Below, piece after piece: positions 1 through 6,285 of a DNA stretch of 11,068 bases. Under the pieces are notes generated by a model that ran no database searches, had not been told where the DNA came from, and saw nothing but the letters and a program-made list of their open reading frames with translations. The stretch covers positions 1 to 11,068 of the forward strand of contig CAIYOB010001031.1 in assembly GCA_903927685.1 (NCBI GenBank), given 5' to 3'. Positions within the stretch are counted from its first letter, which is position 1, and each line of letters opens with the position of its first letter. The stretch comes from an uncultured Planctomycetaceae bacterium (GTDB lineage Bacteria > Planctomycetota > Planctomycetia > Pirellulales > Pirellulaceae). Both the position numbers and the translations under genes were made by a program.

Positions 1-1
1 A

Positions 2-991
2 GCGATGACGCGGTTGCCGCGGCTGATGCATCGGACGTTTTCGCCGCGAGTCCAGAAGCTGGACGGCGGCTTTGCGGGCCTGTTCCGGCTGGATTTCGCC
101 AACCGCCTGTTCGCCCGCCAGTATCGCGATCCGGTCCTGGTCGCCTGCACCGACGGGGTGGGCACCAAGCTGAAGGTGGCGCAATTGTGCGGCCAGCACG
201 ACACCGTGGGGATCGATCTGGTGGCGATGAGCGTCAACGACGCGCTGTGCTGCGGGGCCGAACCGCTGCTGTTCCTGGACTACGTCGCCATGTCGCACGA
301 CGATCCCCCTGTCCTGGAACAGTTGGTCCAGGGCGTCAGCGATGGCTGCCTGCAGGCCGATTGCGCCCTGCTGGGGGGCGAGACGGCGATCATGCCGGAC
401 CTGTACCAGCGCGGCGATTACGACCTGGCGGGCTTCTGCGTCGGCGTGGTGGAACAGGACCAGGTCATCGACGGCAAGGCGATTGTCGCGGGCGACACGC
501 TGCTCGGCGTCGCGTCCAGCGGGCTGCACTCCAACGGCTACAGCCTGGTCCGCAAAGTTGTCTTTGAATTGGCCCAGCTGCAGGTCAGTGACTATGTGGA
601 GTGCCTGGGCACCACCGTCGGCCAGGCCCTGCTGACGCCGACGCGAATCTACGCCCAACCCGTCCGCAAGATCCTGCGGCAGTTCGGGGGCCAGACGGTG
701 ATTCACGGTCTGGCGCACATCACCGGCGGCGGTCTGCGTGACAACCTGGAACGGATCCTGCCACCTGGGGTCCGGGCGGAAATCGACGAGGGCAGCTGGG
801 ATCTGCCCCCGGTTTTCTCCTGGATCCAACAGCTGGGGGAAATCGAGTCCTCCGAAATGCGGCGTGTGTTCAACATGGGCATCGGCCTCGTGCTGGTCGT
901 CCGTCCGGACCACGCCGAGCACGTCCAGCGGACGCTCGCCGACCTGGGCCTGGGCAACTGGCAGATCGGCCGGATTGCCGCGGCGCCGTGA
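2..991 (+). CDS. purM: Phosphoribosylformylglycinamidine cyclo-ligase (AIR synthase), 5' end cut by window
   Basis: This enzyme closes the imidazole ring in de novo purine synthesis, converting FGAM plus ATP to AIR in the cytoplasm. Counting from the ATG at base 5, the visible protein has 328 residues and shows the family signatures in order: TDGVGTKL (49-56), [11 protein letters not shown] (69-79), [10 protein letters not shown] (84-93), [11 protein letters not shown] (124-134), [13 protein letters not shown] (171-183), [15 protein letters not shown] and FNMGIGL. These are the conserved nucleotide-binding and active-site segments of PurM. The family is usually about 345 residues and begins with a Y-x-x-AGVD-type segment that is absent here. 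The frame is open to the window edge, so the ATG at base 5 is probably internal and the true start lies upstream. No terminator follows the TGA. The neighbouring response regulator is 141 bp downstream and need not be co-transcribed. Identification is very secure; only the start is missing. Confidence 0.95.
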   Translation, partial: AMTRLPRLMHRTFSPRVQKLDGGFAGLFRLDFANRLFARQYRDPVLVACTDGVGTKLKVAQLCGQHDTVGIDLVAMSVNDALCCGAEPLLFLDYVAMSHDDPPVLEQLVQGVSDGCLQADCALLGGETAIMPDLYQRGDYDLAGFCVGVVEQDQVIDGKAIVAGDTLLGVASSGLHSNGYSLVRKVVFELAQLQVSDYVECLGTTVGQALLTPTRIYAQPVRKILRQFGGQTVIHGLAHITGGGLRDNLERILPPGVRAEIDEGSWDLPPVFSWIQQLGEIESSEMRRVFNMGIGLVLVVRPDHAEHVQRTLADLGLGNWQIGRIAAAP

Positions 992-1119
992 GCTGGGGGA
1001 AACCCGAAAAAACCACCGAATTGTCGGCAGAATTTTTCCAGAGGTACTGTATTCCTGGGGCTGCCGCGGGTATTCTTAAGGGCGATGTGAGGGCAGAGTG
1101 AAGCGTTCATCCTACTGCG

Positions 1120-1126
1120 AAGGGAG
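1120..1126 (+). promoter_or_regulatory. Ribosome binding site setting a GTG start
   Basis: AAGGGAG lies 6 nt before GTG 1133-1135. No ATG in this frame would leave the receiver domain intact, because the conserved DD pair sits at residues 9-10. The site therefore supports GTG as the start of the response regulator. Confidence 0.7.
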
Positions 1127-1132
1127 CACATA

Positions 1133-1765
1133 GTGGCTACTCGAGTGATTGTCGCGGACGACCAGGAAGTGGTCCGCAAGGGGCTGGCCAGCCTGCTGGG
1201 ATCCGAGGGGATCGAGATCGTCGCCGAGGCGACGACCGGGACGGAGGCCGTCTCCAAGTGCAAGAAGCAGAAGCCGGATGTGCTGCTGATCGACGTCCGG
1301 ATGCCGGACGTCGATGGGCTGGATGCCGTCGAGCGGATTCGGAAGGCTTCGCCGACCACCAAGGCGATTGTGATGTCGGCGCACGACAATCCCAGCTATG
1401 TGGCCCGGGCCGCGGCACTGGGAGCCGAGGACTTCCTGTCCAAGGACGTTTCGGCCAAGGCCATTGTGGCGGCCATCAAACGCGCCGCCCGCGGGGAAGC
1501 CGCTCCCGCGGATTCACCCTTGAGCAAAGTCCGGGCCCGGCTGCAAGAGCGGTGCGAACCGGAGGCCGACGACGTTCCGCTGACGCGGCGCGAGTACCAG
1601 GTACTACGGCATCTGGCCTATGGGCTCAGCAATCGCGAGATCGGGTTCTCGTTGAACATCAGCGTCGAAACCGTCAAGGAACACGTGCAGAATATCCTCC
1701 GCAAGTTCGATATGCCGGACCGTACGGCCGTGGCGGTTTGGGCGGTCAAACGCAACCTGCTCTGA
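1133..1765 (+). CDS. NarL/FixJ-type (LuxR HTH) response regulator, orphan
   Basis: This is a two-component response regulator of 210 residues, the usual size for the NarL/FixJ class. It should be phosphorylated by a histidine kinase and then bind DNA. The receiver domain spans about residues 3-120, with the acidic pair D9/D10, the phosphoacceptor D54 in LLIDVRMPDVDGLD, the switch serine S82 and the conserved K104. After a variable linker (121-147), a LuxR-type helix-turn-helix occupies about 149-207. It begins LTRREYQVLRHLAYGLSNRE, and its recognition helix lies around SVETVKEHVQNILRK. It uses a GTG start with a good ribosome binding site. No kinase is encoded in the window, so its signal and targets cannot be read here. 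The class is certain; the regulon is unknown. Its stop lies 8 bp from the stop of the convergent gene. Confidence 0.93.
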   Translation: MATRVIVADDQEVVRKGLASLLGSEGIEIVAEATTGTEAVSKCKKQKPDVLLIDVRMPDVDGLDAVERIRKASPTTKAIVMSAHDNPSYVARAAALGAEDFLSKDVSAKAIVAAIKRAARGEAAPADSPLSKVRARLQERCEPEADDVPLTRREYQVLRHLAYGLSNREIGFSLNISVETVKEHVQNILRKFDMPDRTAVAVWAVKRNLL

Positions 1766-1773
1766 TCCGGCGG

Positions 1774-2835
1774 CTAGCGGCGCAACAGCAGCTTTCGCCG
1801 AGACGCAGGAGTCCCCGGCGATTCGTCGGGGTCGGCTGGCTCGTCGTCGGGGGTCATCGTCTCGGTGGCGGACAGCGTCTCGTTGTCGTCTGCGCCCCCT
1901 GCACCGGCTTGGCCGCGGCGGTCGCTGATCGCTGACGCCAGCGGCAGCGCCGGGTCGGCTTGTCGCAACACGGCCCGCTGATACGCCAGATTGACGTGCT
2001 GCGAGAACGACTCGCGCACCTCCGCCTGGACGTTCTGCAGATTGGCCGCGACCCGTTGCATGCCGGGCCCGTTCGCCTCGGCCGCTTGCGACACCTGGCC
2101 GACGAACTTGATCGATTCGGAAAAGTTAAAGTCCACGGTCTTGCCGACCGCCGGGTAGAACGTCTTGACCAGGATCTCGACGCCCAAGTGATCGAGGCGG
2201 GCAAAGACGTCCAGCGTGTTGGTCACGAGCGGCCGGCCGCCTTGTGTGCTGTAGCTCGAACGCAGCAGCAGAACGCATTCTCCCGTCACCGGCTTCTGCA
2301 ACAGCGGTCCATCGTAGTACCCGTCGGCATAGTAGACGTGCACGGCCGGTGTCGCATACACCAGTTCCGTGCGGCACACCGTGCCGGCGCCGTCCGCGGC
2401 ATCAAAGGTCAGCGGTCCCGTCCGGGTCACCTTGACTTTCGTGACCCCCATCAGTTGCCAGATGTTGACGACGACCTCGGGATACCGCACAAGAAAGGTG
2501 TGCAGGTCGGGATCGCAGTTCACGACCTGCGTCGGCATGTGCCGGTAAATGGTCGGCCGGGAGACGACACTGGTCAGCTTGGCCCGGGCCGCTTCGTTCA
2601 GTTGGTCCAACGGAAGGGCGCGCAGCGCTTCCTCCTTCTGCTGGTTACTGAACAGCAACTGCGGCGGTTGGGCGGATCCAATGGCGGTGGCGAGCGCTAG
2701 CAGCAGGCCCGCCGCGACTGCCCGGCAGAGCCTCGTCCAGGATCGCCTGCGCAGACCGCCCCCTCCCCGCCCACGGCAACTCGCGGTCGCGCCCGCTGCG
2801 GCGCGCAGCGCGGCCGGACTGTGGTCGATTTTCAT
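1774..2835 (-). CDS. Exported protein of unknown function (planctomycete-type)
   Basis: I cannot assign a function to this 353-residue protein. The N-terminus has a long arginine-rich stretch (residues 11-38), then a hydrophobic core (AVAAGLLLALATAIG, 39-53) and a plausible signal-peptidase site after GSA (55), so export is likely. The mature part contains three cysteines (C107, C154, C187). Its middle looks well conserved and folded, for example PTIYRHMPTQVVNCDPDL, YPEVVVNIWQLMGV and DHLGVEILVKTFYPAVGKT. The region around 240-290 is helical and polar (VGQVSQAAEANGPGMQRVA). The last 55 residues are acidic and proline-rich, probably disordered, and end in a basic RRKLLLRR. The ATG at 2835 is chosen because a purine-rich AAAGGGGGGAAC directly precedes it. 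The signal-peptide n-region is unusually long for this start, but no better in-frame start is visible. From memory it resembles a conserved hypothetical family of planctomycetes; this is not verified. Confidence 0.8.
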   Translation of the reverse strand: MKIDHSPAALRAAAGATASCRGRGGGGLRRRSWTRLCRAVAAGLLLALATAIGSAQPPQLLFSNQQKEEALRALPLDQLNEAARAKLTSVVSRPTIYRHMPTQVVNCDPDLHTFLVRYPEVVVNIWQLMGVTKVKVTRTGPLTFDAADGAGTVCRTELVYATPAVHVYYADGYYDGPLLQKPVTGECVLLLRSSYSTQGGRPLVTNTLDVFARLDHLGVEILVKTFYPAVGKTVDFNFSESIKFVGQVSQAAEANGPGMQRVAANLQNVQAEVRESFSQHVNLAYQRAVLRQADPALPLASAISDRRGQAGAGGADDNETLSATETMTPDDEPADPDESPGTPASRRKLLLRR

Positions 2836-3130
2836 GTTCCCCCCTTTGAATCGGCACTCCGCACCAGGGTCTGCCGGAAGTGCCGGTTCCCTAGCTTATT
2901 CGGCGTGGCGAGTTGCTGACGGTCAGTGAAAATCGTCCGATCGTGACGAAAAGCAAGTAGCGGCTCTGACGCCGGTAGCGGTCCGGCTGGAGAGCCAACC
3001 GGTCTCTGCCGATTTGTAACAAGGCGGCCGATAATGCCGCCGTGCGCTGTTCTTGCAGTCGTAGCCGAATTGAGCAAGAGGCCGCTTCACCCATTTACCA
3101 GCTTTGCGCAGCCTGAGAAAGCTTATCCTT
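2836..3130. other. Divergent intergenic region
   Basis: This 295-bp region lies between two divergently transcribed genes and must hold both promoters. No clean sigma70 pair is visible. On the plus strand GATAAT (3030-3035) is a fair -10 hexamer but has no good -35 at 16-18 bp. On the minus strand TTGCTT and GATTTT are 17 bp apart (bases 2930-2960) but match poorly. Two dyads are present: CTGACGGTCAG (2916-2926) and a 35-nt hairpin at 2962-2996. Small minus-strand open frames here lack ribosome binding sites and protein-like composition. Confidence 0.5.
2962..2996. repeat. Imperfect inverted repeat / 35-nt hairpin
   Basis: The arms are GGCTCT-gac-GCCGG and CCGGC-tgg-AGAGCC around a 7-nt loop, giving eleven Watson-Crick pairs interrupted by a symmetrical 3x3 internal loop. 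It sits between two divergent genes, roughly 135 bp from each start codon. No gene ends nearby and no T-run follows on the plus strand, so it is not an ordinary terminator. It could be an operator or a structured leader. Confidence 0.45.
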
Positions 3131-4774
3131 ATGTACGAAGCCTTCTTTCAGTTCAGGACGCGACCGTTTCCTGCGACCCCGCGGACCGATTTGTACTTTC
3201 CCGCGTCCGCTAGCGAAGCCAGCCGCCTGACGCTGGCCCGCTGTATTGAACGCGCGGAAGGCCCGGGCCTGCTGATCGGCGGCCCCGGCACGGGCAAGTC
3301 GCTGGTATGCGGATTGTTGGCCGACCAATTCCGCGAGCGGTTTCACCTGGTCAAGCTGGATCAGGCCCGGTTCTGCACGCGCCGGGCCCTGCTGCAGACG
3401 CTGCTGTTCGAACTCCAGCTGCCCTACCGCGGTTTGGATGAAGGCGAACTCCGGCTGGCGCTGATCGAATTCGCCAAGACCCGCGATTCGCACCGCGAGG
3501 GCGTGCTGCTGATGATCGACGAAGCCCAGACGCTGCCGGCCCGGCTGGTGGAAGAGGTCCGGATGATCGGCAACGTTATCGTCGGCGGCCAGCCGCGGTT
3601 GCGGCTGATCCTGTCCGGCAGTGCGGCCCTCGAAGAACGGCTGACCAGTCCCAAGCTGGAGTCCTTCAACCAGCGGATTGCGGCCCGCTGCTACCTGCAA
3701 CCGCTGAGCTACGACGAGACGGCAGGCTATCTGCACGCCCAGTTCAATGCGGCTGGCGCCGAGGCGAACCGGCTGTTGGCGGACAACGCCTGGCAGGCCG
3801 TCTACCATGCTTCGGGCGGGATCCCGCGCCTGATCAACCAGGTCTGCGATCGGGCGCTGGTCCTGGCTCATGCCGCCCAGCGCCGGAGCCTGGACGCGGC
3901 CCTGATCGAGGAAGCGTGGGCTGATCTCCAGCAATTGCCCCTGCCCTGGCCGTCCAAAGCCGGCGGCGCCGCGACGGAGATATCGACGGTCGTCGAGTTC
4001 GGGACACTGGCTGCGGAGCCGGTGGAAAGTCATGCTGTGCCGCCCCAGTTGACGCCGGTCGGGCCGCTGGCAGCCGACTCCGCGGATGCCTTTGAGCCCG
4101 CGGAAGCTCTGGCCGAGACGGTCCCCGACTCACGCGAAGTGATCGACTTGACGAGTCAACTCGAACAGATCGAATTGCACGTCGCCGAGTGGGAAGCCAC
4201 AGAACGGCCCGCTCGCTCGGCTCCCGTTCCAGCGCCAGCCTCACCGGCCGACACCCGCGGGGCGCGCATGGCCGCCGTGGGCCCGGATGCGGATCCCTTT
4301 GACGACGGCTTTGTGGAAGAACAGGCGGTCGTCGATCACTACGCGTCGCTGGAAGCCCAAGCCCGCCGGCATGGCCGCGTGCGACCCAGTCCCCAGGAGC
4401 ACGAGTTCGCCGCCGCCGTGCAGACCATCTTTGAACCGCTGGCGTCCGCCGGGCCCGCCGCAGCCAGCCCCGCAACCCCGGGCGGCGACGCGCCGGCCGC
4501 CAGGGAAACGTCGCCAGTCGCCGCCCCCTCCGGCGCGGCCTCGTGCGAGCCGGAGCCTGCGCCGGTCACCTTGAAAGTCGAACTCCCGGAAGATGAGGCC
4601 GACGACGCGCCGGCCACGCTGCAAGTCGAAGCCCTGCGCATCCTGCCGCCCGACGACAGCGACTTGATTGTCGTGCTGGACGCGGAAGCGCACGTTGGCC
4701 AACTGAGCCGCACCGCCGGCAAGGCCCACCGGCAGGAGTACCGCCAACTGTTCACGAAGCTCCGCGGAAACTGA
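3131..4774 (+). CDS. ExeA/GspA-like AAA ATPase with long acidic C-terminal tail
   Basis: This 547-residue cytoplasmic ATPase belongs to the ExeA/GspA/TniB-like AAA group. The start MYEAFFQFRTRPFPATP is the classic ExeA opening (MY-x-x-FF-x-x-x-x-x-PF-x-x-TP). That is why ATG 3131 is chosen over an in-frame TTG 27 bases upstream; a weak GAGAAAG site precedes the ATG by 9 nt. Walker A is GGPGTGKS (50-57) and Walker B is LLMIDEAQ (126-133). A sensor-like LILSGS lies at 159-164, a conserved basic FNQRIAARCYLQPLSYDET follows, and SGGIPRLINQVCDRA closes the ATPase domain, which ends near residue 265. The remaining 280 residues are rich in Ala, Pro, Glu and Asp. They contain islands that look conserved: DPFDDGFVEEQ near 388, SDLIVVLDAE near 510 and the terminal EYRQLFTKLRG. 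I see no transmembrane segment or peptidoglycan-binding domain, unlike GspA of type II secretion. No secretion or transposition genes lie nearby, so its role here is open. Confidence 0.9.
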   Translation: MYEAFFQFRTRPFPATPRTDLYFPASASEASRLTLARCIERAEGPGLLIGGPGTGKSLVCGLLADQFRERFHLVKLDQARFCTRRALLQTLLFELQLPYRGLDEGELRLALIEFAKTRDSHREGVLLMIDEAQTLPARLVEEVRMIGNVIVGGQPRLRLILSGSAALEERLTSPKLESFNQRIAARCYLQPLSYDETAGYLHAQFNAAGAEANRLLADNAWQAVYHASGGIPRLINQVCDRALVLAHAAQRRSLDAALIEEAWADLQQLPLPWPSKAGGAATEISTVVEFGTLAAEPVESHAVPPQLTPVGPLAADSADAFEPAEALAETVPDSREVIDLTSQLEQIELHVAEWEATERPARSAPVPAPASPADTRGARMAAVGPDADPFDDGFVEEQAVVDHYASLEAQARRHGRVRPSPQEHEFAAAVQTIFEPLASAGPAAASPATPGGDAPAARETSPVAAPSGAASCEPEPAPVTLKVELPEDEADDAPATLQVEALRILPPDDSDLIVVLDAEAHVGQLSRTAGKAHRQEYRQLFTKLRGN

Positions 4775-4788
4775 CACGCAAGGGATCG

Positions 4789-6285
4789 TTAGTTCTCGAA
4801 CAACTGCCCGACCGGAATGATCTTCACGGCGTCGGGCCGGATCTTCAACGGCAGGACGCTGATCTCGCGGTCGGCCGCCAGGACGGCGTCGGACTTGGGA
4901 GTCGCGTACGTGATCGGGCTGGGCGCGTCGGACACCAAAGCCTGTTTCAAGCCCTCGGCGTCCGGCGTGACGAAGACGATCTGCAGATTGTCGTCCTGCA
5001 GGTACTTCTTCACGGCCGCATTCACCTCGGCCCGCGTGACGTCCTCCATCCGGCGGCGGAACAAGTCCAGGTGACTGCCGGGAATGCCGTAGAAGTGGTC
5101 GTCCAAGGCATAGCCCAGCCGCTCGCTGGTCGTCGTGGCGTAGTGCAGGACGTAGTTCCGCAGGAACTTGCGCGTCAACTCGAATTGCTCGTCGCTCAAG
5201 CCGTTGTCGACCAGGCTCTGCAATTCCCGCAGCGCCGCCCGGAGGGCGAAATGCCGGTTCTCGTTCGGCACGGGACGGATCCAGATCTCGAACAACTGCT
5301 GGCGCCGGCACACGTTCTGCGGCGGCTTGGTCAGCGCGCCGCCGTTCGGATAGTGCTCGATGTACGAGTAGTCGCCGTAGTTCAAGCCCCGCTGGTCGCG
5401 GATCACCTGGAACAGATGGCTGCTGCTGTTGCGGTGCTCGCCGAGCCACGAGTTGGCCAGGGCCAGGGGATACCAGGCCGGGTTATTCCGCAGCAGATCA
5501 AGCGGATAACCCAAGCTGATCGCCGTTGCGTTGGCGTCCTTCTCGACGATCGTCACGCGCAGCCCCGTGAATGGGCGAGGCGCCGGCGGCGGAACCGCGG
5601 GAGGCGTTCCCGGCGGCAGGCGGCCCAAGTCGGCGCGTAGCCGCGCCACGAGGTCGGCATCGTACCCGCCTCCCAACCCGACGACGACGTTGTCGCGGGT
5701 GTAGTGCGTGCGATAGAACTCCCGGATGTCGTCCAGCGTGAGCGACTTGACCGCCGTCACTGTCCCCACGGGCAAATGGCCGTAGGGCGTGCCCGCAAAG
5801 ATTTCCTGGTACAACACCGCCTTGCCCAGTTCTTCGTCGCTGGCGTAGCGCAGCGTGTTTTCCAGGTAGTTCAGCACGTCGCTCTTCAGGCGGTCCAAGT
5901 CCGCCTGCTGGAAGGCCGGCGACAGGATCGCTTGGACGAACAGCGGGTAATAGTCGTTCAAGTTGTCGCGATGCACGCGCCCGGATATGACCGTCATTTC
6001 GACGTTGGTCGAGGACGAATAGCCGGCCGCCATCGGGTACAGCCGTTCCAGGATGCGTTCGTACGGATCCTGCTCGGTCGACGCTTCGGTCAGCATCGCG
6101 GCCGTCAGCGCCGCCAGGCCTTCCTTGCCGGCGGGATCATGTTGCGAGCCGACTCGGAACCAGATTCGAAAACTAATTGTCGGGTCGCTGGCCACGGGCA
6201 GCAGCACCAGGTTCGCTTCGGGGACCTGGCCGGCGCTTGAGGCGATCGACGCGGCCAGCCAGAGTGACGTGATCAGGGCGCTCAT
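4789..6285 (-). CDS. Non-catalytic M16 (insulinase-like) peptidase subunit, exported
   Basis: This 498-residue protein has the two-half fold pattern of M16B peptidases but a destroyed active site. Where the family has HxxEH, it reads GLAALTAAML (56-65), so the two zinc histidines and the catalytic glutamate are replaced by A59, A63 and A62. The C-terminal half keeps the substrate-binding arginine/tyrosine pair in VIRDQRGLNY (R296 and Y303, the seven-residue spacing known from insulin-degrading enzyme). Other family-like segments are GTPYGHLPVGT (165-175) and IREFYRTHYTRDNVVVGLGG. A hydrophobic N-terminus (ALITSLWLAASIASSAG) suggests export, though it lacks the usual positive charge. The ATG overlaps the TGA of the upstream gene (ATGA), and an AAGGA-type site precedes it, so translation is probably coupled. 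A 40-residue upstream extension of the frame lies wholly inside the neighbouring gene and is not used. It most likely pairs with the catalytic M16 domain encoded just upstream. Confidence 0.92.
   Translation of the reverse strand: MSALITSLWLAASIASSAGQVPEANLVLLPVASDPTISFRIWFRVGSQHDPAGKEGLAALTAAMLTEASTEQDPYERILERLYPMAAGYSSSTNVEMTVISGRVHRDNLNDYYPLFVQAILSPAFQQADLDRLKSDVLNYLENTLRYASDEELGKAVLYQEIFAGTPYGHLPVGTVTAVKSLTLDDIREFYRTHYTRDNVVVGLGGGYDADLVARLRADLGRLPPGTPPAVPPPAPRPFTGLRVTIVEKDANATAISLGYPLDLLRNNPAWYPLALANSWLGEHRNSSSHLFQVIRDQRGLNYGDYSYIEHYPNGGALTKPPQNVCRRQQLFEIWIRPVPNENRHFALRAALRELQSLVDNGLSDEQFELTRKFLRNYVLHYATTTSERLGYALDDHFYGIPGSHLDLFRRRMEDVTRAEVNAAVKKYLQDDNLQIVFVTPDAEGLKQALVSDAPSPITYATPKSDAVLAADREISVLPLKIRPDAVKIIPVGQLFEN

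Noticed and set aside
992..1014. Terminator after purM
   Set aside because: GGGGAAACCC gives only a three- or four-pair stem and is followed by A-rich rather than T-rich sequence.
1021..1050. Promoter TTGTCG-18-TACTGT for the response regulator
   Set aside because: Only four and three of six matches; not distinguishable from background.
3030..3035. GATAAT as the -10 box of the ATPase gene
   Set aside because: A good hexamer by itself, but nothing resembling a -35 lies 16-18 bp upstream.
3104..3130. Upstream TTG start adding nine residues to the ExeA-like ATPase
   Set aside because: The family begins with MY-x-x-FF, which matches ATG 3131 exactly, and the added residues are unlike any ExeA N-terminus.
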